The notes below the pieces were generated by a model. The model saw only the letters and a program-made list of their open reading frames with translations, searched no databases and was not told the DNA's origin. The translations under genes were made by a program, and so were the position numbers. Positions 36,340 to 46,364 of a stretch of DNA of 64,000 nt are shown here, piece after piece. The stretch comes from Agrobacterium tumefaciens (GTDB lineage Bacteria; Pseudomonadota; Alphaproteobacteria; Rhizobiales; Rhizobiaceae), in contig JAGIAH010000009.1 of assembly GCA_017744915.1 (NCBI GenBank), positions 372,001 to 436,000 of the forward strand. Reading direction: 5' to 3'. Numbering within the stretch: the stretch's first letter is position 1; each line of letters starts with the position of its first letter.

Positions 36340-38187
36340 ATGCACAACCGGCTCTTTAAGTCCGTTGCTGGTAAGGTCGTCGTGCTGACGATCGGTTTGA
36401 TCACGCTCAGCGTGGCGGCAGTTGGTTTTTCGACCTACATTCGTTTGAAGGACAACATCATCACCACCGCGCTGCGTGATACGCATGGCGCGATGCGCAG
36501 CATGGCTATCCTTTACGAAATGAAGGTCGGCGGCGTTGCTCTCGAAATGGTGGATGGTGACCTGAAAAGTGTGGGCCGCGCCAGCATCGGAACGATGCGC
36601 GACAATGATCTCGTGGACCGCACCGCAGCTGGCAACGGCGGTATCTCCACGGTTTTTGAAGCCAAGGCGGGCGAGTTTATTCGACTGACCACCAATCTGA
36701 AGAACGAGAAGGGTGAAAGAGCAGCGGGCACCAAGCTTGCCACCGATCATCCGGCTTTCGAAAAAGTCTCCAAGGGTGAGGCTTATTTTGGCACCGCCAC
36801 GCTGTTCGGCACCAGCTACATGACCGGTTACATGCCTGTCACGAACAAGACCGGCGCACCCGTCGGCATCCTGTTCGTGGGCGTGCCCATGGATGTGTAT
36901 GATGCCCAGATTTACAGCCTACGCGATATGATGCTGCTGTGCGGTTCGCTTGCGATGCTTGGCGTCGGCTTGCTCGCCTATTTCGTCATCAAGCGCACGC
37001 TTCAGCCGCTCAGCAAGCTGACCGATGCGGTGAAATCTCTTTCGGACGGTAATCTCGAAACACCGATCCCCTATGCGACCAACGTCAATGAATTCGGCAA
37101 TATCGCCCGCGCTCTGGTGATTTTCCGTGAAAATGCGGTTGAGAAGCTGGCGATCGAGGGCAAAAGTGCTGAGGAACGCTCCGCGGCCGAGTCCGAACGT
37201 TACCGCAACGATACCGAAAAGCGTGAACTGGACAGCCAGATCGAGTTTGCGGTGGGCGAGATTGCCTCCGGCCTCGGCAGGCTTTCACGCGGTGATCTGA
37301 GCCGCACGATCGAGACACCCTTCTCCGGTCGCCTTGACCGGCTGCGCACGGATTTCAACGAATCCCTGCTCAACCTGCGCGATGCGCTGGGACAGATTCG
37401 TGAGCGCACGCTCGTCATCCAGCATAGCGGTCTTGAAATCGAACAGTCGTCCGTCGATCTGTCGAAGCGCACCGAAAATCAGGCCGCTTCGCTGGAGGAG
37501 ACCGCCGCCGCTGTCGAAGAAATCACCGCAACCGTCAGATCGTCTGCCGAGCGGGCGCGTGAGGCCAATGAGGCCGTGCGGGCCACCAAGCAGAGCGCCG
37601 ACAGTTCCGGTTCGGTCGTCAGCAATGCCGTCGACGCCATGGGTCGTATCGAAGACGCTTCGCGCAAGATCGAGCAGATCATCGAGGTCATCGACGATAT
37701 CGCCTTCCAGACCAACCTTCTTGCGCTCAATGCCGGCATCGAGGCGGCGCGTGCGGGAGAGGCTGGCAAGGGCTTTGCCGTCGTGGCGCAGGAAGTACGC
37801 GAGCTTGCCCAGCGCTCCGCCGACGCGGCCCGCGAAATCAAGCAGCTCATCAATCAGTCGACCCATGAAGTCAGCTCCGGCTCGAAACTGGTGCAGGAGG
37901 CGGGCACGGTTCTTTCCGCCATCAGCCGGCAGATCGTAACCGTCAGCCAGCATGTCGAAACCATCGCGACGGCAACGCAGGACCAGTCCTCCGCGCTTCA
38001 CAATGTCAACGGCTCCGTCAACCAGATGGACCAGATGACGCAGCAGAATGCAGCGCTTGCCGAGCAGTCGAGCGCCGCCAGCCGGGTGCTTTCCGGCGAA
38101 GTGGAAGCGCTGCTCGATCTGGTACAGCGGTTCCAGATGGAACAGGGGTCTGGGGCCGGTTCCACTCGATTGAACCGGGCGGCCTGA
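36340..38187 (+). CDS. Transmembrane methyl-accepting chemotaxis protein, Cache-type sensor
   Basis: A 615-residue chemoreceptor. TM1 is at about 15-36 and a periplasmic Cache-like domain at about 37-190 ([19 protein letters not shown], then [10 protein letters not shown]). TM2 is at about 195-220, followed by HAMP, a second HAMP-like helix pair and a signalling domain with the tip [21 protein letters not shown]. There is no C-terminal CheR-docking pentapeptide. The start 36340 has GGGGA 8 nt upstream. Location next to visR suggests a core motility receptor; the ligand is unknown. Confidence 0.9.
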   Translation: MHNRLFKSVAGKVVVLTIGLITLSVAAVGFSTYIRLKDNIITTALRDTHGAMRSMAILYEMKVGGVALEMVDGDLKSVGRASIGTMRDNDLVDRTAAGNGGISTVFEAKAGEFIRLTTNLKNEKGERAAGTKLATDHPAFEKVSKGEAYFGTATLFGTSYMTGYMPVTNKTGAPVGILFVGVPMDVYDAQIYSLRDMMLLCGSLAMLGVGLLAYFVIKRTLQPLSKLTDAVKSLSDGNLETPIPYATNVNEFGNIARALVIFRENAVEKLAIEGKSAEERSAAESERYRNDTEKRELDSQIEFAVGEIASGLGRLSRGDLSRTIETPFSGRLDRLRTDFNESLLNLRDALGQIRERTLVIQHSGLEIEQSSVDLSKRTENQAASLEETAAAVEEITATVRSSAERAREANEAVRATKQSADSSGSVVSNAVDAMGRIEDASRKIEQIIEVIDDIAFQTNLLALNAGIEAARAGEAGKGFAVVAQEVRELAQRSADAAREIKQLINQSTHEVSSGSKLVQEAGTVLSAISRQIVTVSQHVETIATATQDQSSALHNVNGSVNQMDQMTQQNAALAEQSSAASRVLSGEVEALLDLVQRFQMEQGSGAGSTRLNRAA

Positions 38188-38214
38188 TACGTCTGTTTTC
38201 GAAGATCAATGCGG

Positions 38215-38243
38215 CTCCCGGATCGCAAGGTCCGGGAGTTTTT
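38215..38243 (+). terminator. Rho-independent terminator after the chemoreceptor gene
   Basis: An 8-bp stem CTCCCGGA (38215-38222) / TCCGGGAG (38231-38238) followed by TTTTT. It lies between convergent genes, so it ends the plus-strand gene, and its T tract overlaps the stop codon of the minus-strand kinase. Confidence 0.85.
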
Positions 38244-41200
38244 ATTCGGCTGCGGCCCGGGCCGTGCTGGATATCTGGTTGATATAGGCACGCAGGGCCG
38301 CCGGCTTGACCGGCTTGTGCTGCACGGAAATCCCGTATTTTTCGGCATCGCTGCGCACTTCCGGGCTGCGATCCGCCGTCACCAGGAGGGCAGGGATCGC
38401 CTTGCCGTAAAATGTCCTGATGAGGCGGATGGCGCTGATACCGTCGCCATCGCCCAGATGATAGTCGGCGATGATGACATCCGGGGCTGCGGCCAGAGTG
38501 AGGAAGGGTTCTTCCAGCGCCGCCACGGAACCAGCGGGCAAGACCTCGCAACCCCATCCCGTCAAAAGCAACGTCATGCCCTCGAGGATTTTCGGCTCGT
38601 TATCTATGCACAGCACCCGGATGCCCTGAAGGCGGTCGCTTGCTGCGGGGCTGATTATTCCGCCCTCTGCTCTGACAGGAGCAAGACGGTCTGCTTCGCG
38701 CGGCAGATGGATGCGGAAGGTCGTGCCTTTGCCGGGGGTGGAAATGAGTTGCACCGGATGGTGCAGCATGCGCGACAGGCGGTCGACGATGGAAAGGCCG
38801 AGCCCGAGGCCTGAAGCGGTTTTTGCGCCTTCATCCAGGCGGGCGAATTCCTTGAACACAATGCGGAATTTGGAGGCGGGAATGCCGATGCCGGAATCCG
38901 TCACCTGAATGACGACTTCGTCGCCCCGGCGGCGCGCGCCGACGACCACCTTACCCTCAAGCGTATATTTGATGGCGTTGGAGACGAGGTTCTGTATCAG
39001 CCGCCGCAACAGATTGGGGTCTGAGCGCACCGTGAGCGAGGTGGGCATGACGACGAGATCGAGGTTCTTCTCCTGCGCCATCGGCGCGAAATCGGTCTCG
39101 ATGCGTTTCAATAGCTCATTGAGCGGCACGGATGTCATGCGCGCCTTCATCGAACCGGTGTCAAGGCGGGAAATATCGAGAACGGCGCCGAGAATGGTTT
39201 CCACCGATTCCAGCGCCGAATCGATATTGTGAACGAGATCGCTTTCTCCCGAGGCGCCAAGTCGTTCGACCAGCGAGGAGGAATAGAGGCGGGCGGCATT
39301 CAGCGGCTGGAGAATATCGTGACCGGCGGCGGCGAAGAACCGCGTCTTGCCAATATTGGCCTCATCGGCCGCCGCTCTCGCTTCCGCCAGCGCACGGTTG
39401 ACGCGGGTCAGCTCCACGGTGCGTTCCTCCACCCGCTGCTCCAGCGTTTCATTCGCCTGTTTCAGCGCCTGATCGCTTGCCACACGCTGGGTGATATCGG
39501 TGAAGGTGGCGACGATGCCCTTGTCCGGCATGGTGTTGGAGCGCACCTCGATGATGCGCTCACCACCCGCCAGCACCAGTGAAAAGGGCAGATCCATGGT
39601 CAGGAAACTGGTGATCAGCTCATTCGTGTCGCCGGGGGGCATGTCGCCGCGCTCCTGCAACATGGTGACGATGTCGGTCAGCGGCAGGCCCACCTGTCCG
39701 AATTGTTCCGGCAGATCCAGCAGGGTGCGGAAACGCCGGTTCCAGATGGTCAGCTGCTGCGAACTGTCGAAAACGGCAATGCCCTGATCCATCTGCGCCA
39801 GCGCCGTCTGCAGCATGTCCTGATTATATTGCAGGGCTTCGCTTGCCTGATCGAGCAGCCAGGCCGTGTCCGCGCTCGTATCTTCCGCCTTCTGGAGAAT
39901 GATCGAGAGGACGAGGCGGGCGGAGGAGGAGCCGATGGCGCTGCCCAGCAATTGTTCGGAGAAATGGATCAGCGCCATATCCGCCGGCTGCTCGTCATTC
40001 AGTTTCCTGCCCGCCGTCTTTTCATAGGTCGCAAGCGAGCGCAGCATGCGCTCTTCCCCGAGATAACGGGCAATCGCGCTTTTCAGGTCGCCGACGCTGA
40101 CGCGGGTTTTCCAGCCGCGCGTGGCGAATTGCGATTTCGAATGGCGCTTGACGAAAATGCCGGACTGGATGCGTTCCACCGGCCGGGGATTACGCGAGAG
40201 CGAACCCAGCACGAAGGAGAGGCTGTTGACGAGCAGGCTGAGGATGACCGCATTCACGAATGGGTCGGCCTCTGGGCCGTTGAACACCGTGCTGCCGGAG
40301 AACAGGAAGCCGAGAATATTCGCCGCGACCTCGGAATTGTCAGGTCCGCCGAAGCTCGGCAGGAACAGCAGATAGGCCCAGACGAAAAAGCCTGAACTGA
40401 GACCCGCTATTGCGCCGCGGGCATTGGCACGCCGCCAGAACAACCCGCCGAACAGGGCAGGGGCCATCTGGGCGATGGCGGCAAATGCGAGGAGACCGAT
40501 GGAGGCGAGCCCCGTGGCGCTGTCTGCGGCGCGGTAATAACCGTAACCCAGGAGCAGCACCGCAAAGATTGCCGTCCTGCGGATGTTGAGCAGCGTCTTG
40601 GCGAAGTCGTCCCGGTGCGGCGAGCGGTTGAGCAGCTTCTGCCGCAGGAAGATCGGCATGACGATGTCGTTGGAAATCATGATCGACAGCGCCACCGAAG
40701 CGACGATCACCATTGCCGTCGCCGCCGAAAAGCCGCCGATGAAGGTGATCAGCGAAACGACCGGCATCTGATGATTGAGCGGCAGTTGCAGCACGTAGAG
40801 ATCGGCATCGCCATTGGCGCCCAGCGTCAGAATGCCGGCGAGCGCGATCGGCAGCACGAAGATGTTGATGGCGATGAGATAGAGCGGCAGCAGGAACCCC
40901 GCCATGCGCAGCTCTTCCGGCGTGCGGTTTTCCACCACCGTGACGTGGAACTGGCGCGGCAGCAGGATGATGGCGAAGCCGGAGAGCAGCGTCATCACGA
41001 TCCAGCGGCTGATGGGCGTGTGATAGGAGATGGCCCGCATGGCCTGTTCATTGTTCGTCGCGAGCTGCCACAGATGCGCGGGGCCATCGAAGAGCACGAA
41101 GAGCACGTAAAAGCCAACCGTGCACATGGCAACCAGCTTGACCAGCGATTCCATCGAAATCGCCAGAATGAGCCCGTCCTGGTGTTCGGTGGCATCCGTG

Positions 41201-41751
41201 TGGCGGGTGCCGAACATGACGGCGAAGCCAGCCATGACGAGGGTGACGACCAGCGGCAGGTCGAGGAAATAAAGATTGCCGCTGCCGATACCGTAATCGC
41301 CGGGATCGACCATCGTCGCCACGGAACTGGACACGGCTTTCAGCTGCAGCGCAATATAGGGAATGGCGCCGACAAGCGCGATGATGGCGACGATCATCGC
41401 CACAGTGGAGTTCTTACCGTAACGGGCGGCGATGAAATCCGCAACCGAGGTCAGCTTTTCCGTCTTGGCGAGATCGACGATGCGGCGGATGATCGGCATG
41501 CCGAGAGTGAAGGCAAGGATGGGGCCGGTATAAATGCCGAGGAATTCAAGACCTTTATCGGCTGCAAGCCCCACTCCGCCGAAATAGGTCCAGGAGGTGC
41601 AATAAATGGCGAGGCTCAGCGCATAGACGAACGGACGCCCCTTTTTTGGCGCGTTTCTTTCACGGCTTTTCCTGTCCCCGTAGCTCGCGACCGCAAACAG
41701 CAGCAGGATATAAGCGAAGGCCGAGCCGAATATGATCCACCCAGGAAGCAC
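38242..41751 (-). CDS. Hybrid histidine kinase with N-terminal Na+/solute symporter domain
   Basis: A 1169-residue fusion. Residues 1 to about 500 form a 12-14 segment sodium:solute symporter (SSS/PutP) domain (YCTSWTYFGGVGLAADKG near 50; YGKNSTVAMIVAI). A PAS domain at about 655-760 (QALKQANETLEQRVEERTV follows) leads to a HisKA with phospho-His in AAGHDILQPLNAAR, an HATPase (LVSNAIKYTLEGK) and a C-terminal receiver with Asp in VIIADYHLGDGDG. This CbrA-like layout couples transport or substrate binding to signalling; the substrate and partner are unknown. It stands alone and converges on the chemoreceptor gene. Confidence 0.9.
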   Translation of the reverse strand: MLPGWIIFGSAFAYILLLFAVASYGDRKSRERNAPKKGRPFVYALSLAIYCTSWTYFGGVGLAADKGLEFLGIYTGPILAFTLGMPIIRRIVDLAKTEKLTSVADFIAARYGKNSTVAMIVAIIALVGAIPYIALQLKAVSSSVATMVDPGDYGIGSGNLYFLDLPLVVTLVMAGFAVMFGTRHTDATEHQDGLILAISMESLVKLVAMCTVGFYVLFVLFDGPAHLWQLATNNEQAMRAISYHTPISRWIVMTLLSGFAIILLPRQFHVTVVENRTPEELRMAGFLLPLYLIAINIFVLPIALAGILTLGANGDADLYVLQLPLNHQMPVVSLITFIGGFSAATAMVIVASVALSIMISNDIVMPIFLRQKLLNRSPHRDDFAKTLLNIRRTAIFAVLLLGYGYYRAADSATGLASIGLLAFAAIAQMAPALFGGLFWRRANARGAIAGLSSGFFVWAYLLFLPSFGGPDNSEVAANILGFLFSGSTVFNGPEADPFVNAVILSLLVNSLSFVLGSLSRNPRPVERIQSGIFVKRHSKSQFATRGWKTRVSVGDLKSAIARYLGEERMLRSLATYEKTAGRKLNDEQPADMALIHFSEQLLGSAIGSSSARLVLSIILQKAEDTSADTAWLLDQASEALQYNQDMLQTALAQMDQGIAVFDSSQQLTIWNRRFRTLLDLPEQFGQVGLPLTDIVTMLQERGDMPPGDTNELITSFLTMDLPFSLVLAGGERIIEVRSNTMPDKGIVATFTDITQRVASDQALKQANETLEQRVEERTVELTRVNRALAEARAAADEANIGKTRFFAAAGHDILQPLNAARLYSSSLVERLGASGESDLVHNIDSALESVETILGAVLDISRLDTGSMKARMTSVPLNELLKRIETDFAPMAQEKNLDLVVMPTSLTVRSDPNLLRRLIQNLVSNAIKYTLEGKVVVGARRRGDEVVIQVTDSGIGIPASKFRIVFKEFARLDEGAKTASGLGLGLSIVDRLSRMLHHPVQLISTPGKGTTFRIHLPREADRLAPVRAEGGIISPAASDRLQGIRVLCIDNEPKILEGMTLLLTGWGCEVLPAGSVAALEEPFLTLAAAPDVIIADYHLGDGDGISAIRLIRTFYGKAIPALLVTADRSPEVRSDAEKYGISVQHKPVKPAALRAYINQISSTARAAAE

Positions 41752-41970
41752 GCATCCTCCCCATGCAAGAATTCCTGAATATGAGCATAGGCGAATTCCG
41801 CAGCGTTGAGAATGAGCGCGGTCTGATCATAAAGTTCAAGATCAGCGTGCAAAAAAGCCAATAAATGCAATCACGCCGGATTCCAAACGAAGCCCGGAAC
41901 CTATATGGTTCAACCTGTAGGGACAGTCACATAGCTTCAGCTCGCGAAGCAGGAGAGAGGGACAATCTGA

Positions 41971-42399
41971 ATGCTTAACGAATTTAAAACCTTCATCGCC
42001 CGCGGCAATGTCATGGACCTGGCCGTGGGTGTTATCATCGGTGCGGCTTTCAGCAAGATCGTCGATTCCGTCGTCAACGATCTCATCATGCCGATCGTCG
42101 GCGCTATTTTCGGCGGGTTCGACTTCTCGAACTACTTCCTGCCGCTGAGCTCCAGCGTCAATGCCACCTCGCTCGCCGCCGCCCGTGATCAGGGTGCCGT
42201 CTTCGCTTACGGCAACTTTCTGACGGTTCTCATCAACTTCCTCATCCTGGCCTGGATCATTTTCCTGATGGTCAAGGGCGTCAACAAGCTTCGTGATTCG
42301 GTTGAACGCAAGAAGGTTGAGGAAAAGCCGGAAGCAGCTCCGCCGCCGGAAGACGTCAAGCTCCTCACCGAAATCCGCGATCTGCTGAAGACGCGCTGA
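41971..42399 (+). CDS. mscL: MscL large-conductance mechanosensitive channel
   Basis: A 142-residue protein with two membrane helices (about 16-43 and 77-100). The first carries the family motif [20 protein letters not shown] and the C-terminus a charged helix ending [12 protein letters not shown]. It forms pentameric osmotic-shock release valves. The start has AGGAGAGAGGG about 12 bp upstream. Followed by a nested hairpin. Confidence 0.95.
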   Translation: MLNEFKTFIARGNVMDLAVGVIIGAAFSKIVDSVVNDLIMPIVGAIFGGFDFSNYFLPLSSSVNATSLAAARDQGAVFAYGNFLTVLINFLILAWIIFLMVKGVNKLRDSVERKKVEEKPEAAPPPEDVKLLTEIRDLLKTR

Positions 42400-42410
42400 G
42401 ACCGGGACCA

Positions 42411-42462
42411 ATCCCCGGCGTGATCTGCCGGCCCGCATGGCCGGCGGGTTCTGGCCGGGGAT
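42411..42462. repeat. Nested 52-bp palindrome after mscL
   Basis: Outer arms ATCCCCGG (42411-42418) and CCGGGGAT (42455-42462) enclose an inner stem GCCGGCC (42427-42433) / GGCCGGC (42439-42445) with a 5-nt loop. There is no T tract, so a classical terminator is unlikely. It could be an intergenic mosaic element, an mRNA-end stabiliser or a structured leader of the next gene. Confidence 0.6.
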
Positions 42463-42553
42463 GATCCATAAAGAAAATCCATGTTCGCCTCACGGAATAT
42501 CATGCACATGGCTGGTCCGATGCGATAAGAAGGCACCAAACGGAGTGTCTTTA

Positions 42554-43720
42554 ATGTCCATTTTGAACAGTCTGAGTGCGCGCTCTCTGGCGGCTCCCGA
42601 GAGCGGCATTGTCGAAGTTGTGAATTATGCCCGGGGGCGGGACAATCTCCTGCCGCTCTGGGTCGGCGAGGGTGATCTGCCGAGCCCTGACTTCATCAAT
42701 CAGGCCGCCATCGATGGGCTGAACAATGGCGAAACCTTCTATACTTGGCAGCGTGGCATTCCCGAATTGCGGCAGGCGCTGAGCCGTTATTACGAACGGC
42801 ATTTCGCAACGTCGCTACCGCCGGAGCATTTTTATGCCACCGGTTCCGGCATGCAGGCGATCGTGCTTGCCGTGCAGGCGCTCACCTCACCGGGTGACGA
42901 GATGGTGTATCTCTCGCCCACATGGCCCAATATCGTCGCTGCCATCGGTGTGGCAGGCGCAAAGGCGGTTCCGGTCGGCATCGATTTCCGCGATGGCCGC
43001 TGGGATCTCGATATCAACAGGCTGGAAAGTGCAATCACCGGCAAGACGAAGGCGCTTTTCATCAACACGCCCTCCAACCCCACGGGGTGGACGGCAACGC
43101 GCGATAATCTCCGCGATGTTCTGGCGCTTGCCCGCAAACACGATCTGTGGATCGTCGCGGACGAAATCTATGCGCTTTATCACTATGCCGGCAGCCGTGC
43201 GCCATCCTTCCTCGACGTGATGGAGCCCGATGACAAGATCGTCTTCGCCAATTCCTTCTCGAAGAACTGGTCCATGACCGGCTGGCGTGTCGGCTGGCTT
43301 GTTGCGCCGCCGGCCATCGGCCAGGTGATCGAAAACCTCATTCAATACTCCACCTCCGGCGTGGCGCAATTCATGCAGCGCGGCGCGGTCGCCGCCCTCG
43401 ACCATGGTGATGGTTTTATCCGCGAGAATTACGAACGCGCTTTGACCTCCCGCGACATTCTCTGCGACGCGCTGATCGCCACCAACCGTGTGGAAACCCT
43501 GAAACCGGACGGCGCCCTTTATGCCTTCCTCAAGATCGACGGTGTCACCGACAGCCGCGCCACGGCGCTCGATATCGTCGACAAGACTGGCGTCGGCCTC
43601 GCACCCGGCACGGCCTTCGGTCCGGGAGGCGAACTGTTCCTGCGCGCCTGCTTCCTGCGCAACCCAAAGCAGATAGAAGATGCGGCCGATCGGCTGGCTT
43701 CTTACATCCTCGGCAGGTAA
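42554..43720 (+). CDS. Pyridoxal-phosphate class I/II aminotransferase
   Basis: A 388-residue fold-type I aminotransferase. It has the substrate loop VGEGDLPSPDF, the Asn of NTPSNPTGW, the Asp/Tyr of VADEIYALYHY, the PLP lysine in FSKNWSMTGWRVGW (Lys about residue 237) and the C-terminal Arg in FLRACF. GGAGTG lies upstream of the ATG. Substrate preference (aspartate, aromatic or branched-chain) cannot be decided from the sequence. It stands alone after mscL with a weak terminator following. Confidence 0.88.
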   Translation: MSILNSLSARSLAAPESGIVEVVNYARGRDNLLPLWVGEGDLPSPDFINQAAIDGLNNGETFYTWQRGIPELRQALSRYYERHFATSLPPEHFYATGSGMQAIVLAVQALTSPGDEMVYLSPTWPNIVAAIGVAGAKAVPVGIDFRDGRWDLDINRLESAITGKTKALFINTPSNPTGWTATRDNLRDVLALARKHDLWIVADEIYALYHYAGSRAPSFLDVMEPDDKIVFANSFSKNWSMTGWRVGWLVAPPAIGQVIENLIQYSTSGVAQFMQRGAVAALDHGDGFIRENYERALTSRDILCDALIATNRVETLKPDGALYAFLKIDGVTDSRATALDIVDKTGVGLAPGTAFGPGGELFLRACFLRNPKQIEDAADRLASYILGR

Positions 43721-44048
43721 GTCTCGATCTTCCTTGCAATGTTTTTCCCTGCCGCGCCGGGTATCGCGCTGCGGTAGGGAAATCGGCAACAAAATCACAG
43801 CGAAGTCCTAAAACTGCAACCCCACGGCGCAACCATCGACGTGGGGGATTTTCTGTGATATGCGCATTTTGTTCCACTTATGAGAACATTTTCATAAATA
43901 AATAAAAAGCACTTCATTGCGCTAACCAATCGTAAGCCACCTTTTTAATGGGGTGGGGGATCGGTCGCGTATTCGCTGTGCAAGTAATCAATGATGAAGA
44001 ATTATTGGCTTTGATGGGCTCAAGAAAAACAAACAGGGAAGTAGTGTC
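43721..44048. other. Intergenic region with hairpin and AT-rich galE promoter zone
   Basis: A 328-bp gap. A 7-bp stem CCCCACG (43820-43826) / CGTGGGG (43840-43846) followed by GATTTTC may terminate the aminotransferase gene. From 43870 to 43960 the DNA is AT-rich (CATAAATAAATAAAAAGC region) and probably carries the promoter of the epimerase gene. No gene seen. Confidence 0.5.
43820..43850 (+). terminator. Possible terminator of the aminotransferase gene
   Basis: A 7-bp perfect stem (43820-43826 with 43840-43846), 13-nt loop, then GATTTTC. It lies 100 bp past the stop codon; the T tract is short. Confidence 0.4.
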
Positions 44049-45080
44049 ATGGCGGTGCTGGTTACCGGTGGGGCCGGTTATATAGGAAGCCATATGGTGT
44101 GGGCTTTGCTCGATGCCGGGGAAGAGGTCGTTGTTGTCGACCGGCTTTCCACGGGGTCGCGCTGGGCCGTTGCGCCGGCGGCGCGTTTTTATCTGGGCGA
44201 AGCGGCGGACCGCGCCTTGCTCGACCAGATTTTCGAAGAAAACCAGATCGAGACCATCTTCCACTTTGCAGGCTCGGTCAGCGTTCCCGAGTCGATCAGC
44301 CAGCCGCTGGAATATTACGAAAACAATACCGGGACGACCCGCGCGCTTGTTGCGGCGGCGGTCCGCAACGGCATCCGTAATTTTATCTTCTCTTCGACGG
44401 CCGCCGTCTATGGAAACCAGCCCTTTGACGGCCCCGTTCCTGAAACGGCGATCCTGAGCCCGGAAAATCCCTACGGCCTGTCGAAACTCGCTTCTGAAAT
44501 CATGCTGCGTGACGTCGTGCAGGCGCATGATTTCAACTATGTGGCGCTGCGTTATTTCAACGTTGCCGGAGCCGACCCGCAGGGCCGCGCCGGGCCTTCA
44601 CCAACGGGCGTTGCAAACCTCATCAAGGTGGCATGCGAAGCCGCAACCGGCCGTCGCGACCAGGTGGAGGTTTACGGTACGGATTATCCGACCGCCGACG
44701 GAACCGGCGTTCGCGACTATATTCATGTCAGCGATCTCATCGACGCGCATATGCTGGCCATGGCGCATCTGCGCGCCGGCGGCGGCACGCGAACGCTGAA
44801 TTGCGGTTACGGTGTCGGTTATTCGGTGCTGGACGTCCTGCAGGCCGTTCAGCGGGAATCGGAATGCGATTTCCCGATCATCCACCGTCCGCGCCGTGCG
44901 GGTGATATTGCGGCCATGGTGGCAGATTCGGCGCGTATCCAGTCGGAACTCGGCTGGCGTCCTCGCTTCAACGATCTGGCGACCATTGTTCGCACTGCGC
45001 TGCAGTGGGAAGCCAAGCGTCAGGCCCAGCAAAGCGACAGGATACCACCGATCCGCCGCAAGCTGGCGGCTATAGGCTGA
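44049..45080 (+). CDS. galE: UDP-glucose 4-epimerase
   Basis: A 343-residue short-chain dehydrogenase/reductase that interconverts UDP-glucose and UDP-galactose for surface polysaccharides. It shows the NAD loop VTGGAGYIGSH (5-15), the catalytic Ser/Thr in FSSTAAVYG, the YxxxK pair in NPYGLSK, and the C-terminal GTDYPTADGTGVRDYIHVSD stretch typical of GalE. In Agrobacterium a similar gene is called exoB; which paralogue this is cannot be decided. It converges on the gene at 45093. Confidence 0.92.
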   Translation: MAVLVTGGAGYIGSHMVWALLDAGEEVVVVDRLSTGSRWAVAPAARFYLGEAADRALLDQIFEENQIETIFHFAGSVSVPESISQPLEYYENNTGTTRALVAAAVRNGIRNFIFSSTAAVYGNQPFDGPVPETAILSPENPYGLSKLASEIMLRDVVQAHDFNYVALRYFNVAGADPQGRAGPSPTGVANLIKVACEAATGRRDQVEVYGTDYPTADGTGVRDYIHVSDLIDAHMLAMAHLRAGGGTRTLNCGYGVGYSVLDVLQAVQRESECDFPIIHRPRRAGDIAAMVADSARIQSELGWRPRFNDLATIVRTALQWEAKRQAQQSDRIPPIRRKLAAIG

Positions 45081-45092
45081 GCCGCCCTTCGT

Positions 45093-45932
45093 TCACAAGG
45101 CGCGGTTTCTCCTGACGGCAGGATAGAGAACCGGCCGATCCGATGCGGCGGCGGGGCGAAGCCAGCGGTCCCTGTCGAAAAACTGGCGTGTCAGCTTCAC
45201 TCCGGGCGATTGTTCGCTTGCGAGCAAGATCACATTCAGGCGATGCGGTGCGGTCGGTTCCGGTTTTACGGAAACCGAAATACCGAAGTGCTGTGCCTGA
45301 TAGGGCTGCATCCCGCGTGCCGGCTCTATCATGCTTGCAAGGTCGGCAAAGCGGGTTTGTCCGACGATCATGCTGAGCGCCTCATCGAGCTTGGCGAGAA
45401 TAGTGGCGCCGTCCGGCGTTTTGGGCGCAACGGCCTTAATCCTGATGGAGCGAACCTCGCCGGACACCTCGCCCCTGATTTCAAGAAAAAGCGATGCCCG
45501 TTCCGCCGGGTCTGCCGCCTTTCCTGCCACGAGATCGGCCATGCATTCGAAGTTGCGGATGTTGACCGGACCGGCATGCCAGCCCTGCGGGTTGGAAAAG
45601 CCCGTGGCGGTAAAACGGTCGCAAAGGTCCTTGCCGGAAAGAACGAAGTCGCGGGCAAAGGATGCCCTGTCGCCCTTCTGTTCGAATTTCAGCAGGTGCG
45701 GTGGCAGATACACCTTTCTGGCGGTGGATTTCTGCCGCTTGGCGGGCTTCGTTTTCGGCGGCGCTTCGGCGGAGCGCGTGACGGGTGCCAGATTGAAATG
45801 GGTCAGAAGGCTGTTGAGATGTTTACTGTCATTGGCAAGCAGCACCGTCGCCAATATGGCGATACAAACCGCGAATACCGCAAACAGTAGCGCGCCAAGG
45901 CTTACTCTTTTTTGCAGGCCTGCGTCCATCAT
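45093..45932 (-). CDS. Membrane-anchored protein of unknown function (rhizobial family)
   Basis: A 279-residue protein with one N-terminal membrane anchor at about 10-32 and a basic Pro/Lys-rich linker (about 55-75). The large periplasmic domain has two cysteines (in GKDLCDRF and NFECMAD). I do not recognise a named domain; it may belong to a DUF confined to Rhizobiales. Its start ATGATG follows TTTAGGG. It stands alone between galE and the yacG operon. Confidence 0.6.
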   Translation of the reverse strand: MMDAGLQKRVSLGALLFAVFAVCIAILATVLLANDSKHLNSLLTHFNLAPVTRSAEAPPKTKPAKRQKSTARKVYLPPHLLKFEQKGDRASFARDFVLSGKDLCDRFTATGFSNPQGWHAGPVNIRNFECMADLVAGKAADPAERASLFLEIRGEVSGEVRSIRIKAVAPKTPDGATILAKLDEALSMIVGQTRFADLASMIEPARGMQPYQAQHFGISVSVKPEPTAPHRLNVILLASEQSPGVKLTRQFFDRDRWLRPAAASDRPVLYPAVRRNRAL

Positions 45933-46104
45933 GGGGCCCTAAAGGCTGTCGGGGAGAAGCGTCAGCCGGTTTTGAATATTGCTTGTGGGCCGTGGGCAGC
46001 CCCGTGAATAAATTACAAGTGTTAGAGCGTTTCGCATTTCCGGATGGAAAGCCTGGGTCCACTCTTCCCGGAAATACGCGAGCTCTGAAAATAATATGCA
46101 ATCC

Positions 46105-46125
46105 ACCGCCGGAGTTTCCGGCGGT
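46105..46125 (-). terminator. Hairpin after yacG, probable terminator
   Basis: A 9-bp perfect stem ACCGCCGGA (46105-46113) / TCCGGCGGT (46117-46125) with a 3-nt loop, 9 bp past the yacG stop on the minus strand. The tail TGCATATTATTTTC is T-rich but not a clean run. Confidence 0.5.
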
Positions 46126-46133
46126 GCCTAAGG

Positions 46134-46361
46134 TTATTCGGCGTTATTCTTGCCTGTGTCCTGCCCACCGGCGCTGCTTTCGTCGTCCGCAACGGGAATG
46201 GCGTAGGCGCCATTCAGCCAGCGGGCGAGATCAAGCGAGCGGCAGCGATCCGAACAGAAAGGATAGTCTTCCCGCGTCGACGGCCGGCCGCATTCCGGGC
46301 ATGGCTGGGATTTGCGAAGCGGCGTGACTTTTCCGGTGCTTTCGGTGGGGAATTTTGCCAT
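46134..46361 (-). CDS. yacG: YacG, zinc-binding DNA gyrase inhibitor
   Basis: A 75-residue protein with a C-x2-C...C-x3-C zinc knuckle (PCPECGRP and [11 protein letters not shown]) and the [12 protein letters not shown] motif, as in YacG, which binds GyrB and blocks DNA binding. It is the last gene of the infA-maf-yacG string, 3 bp after maf. Confidence 0.92.
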   Translation of the reverse strand: MAKFPTESTGKVTPLRKSQPCPECGRPSTREDYPFCSDRCRSLDLARWLNGAYAIPVADDESSAGGQDTGKNNAE

Positions 46362-46364
46362 GGC

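Noticed and set aside
46021..46050. Another copy of the dispersed repeat (AGAGCGTTTCGC region)
   Set aside because: Only one half of a palindrome is visible, too little to call an element.
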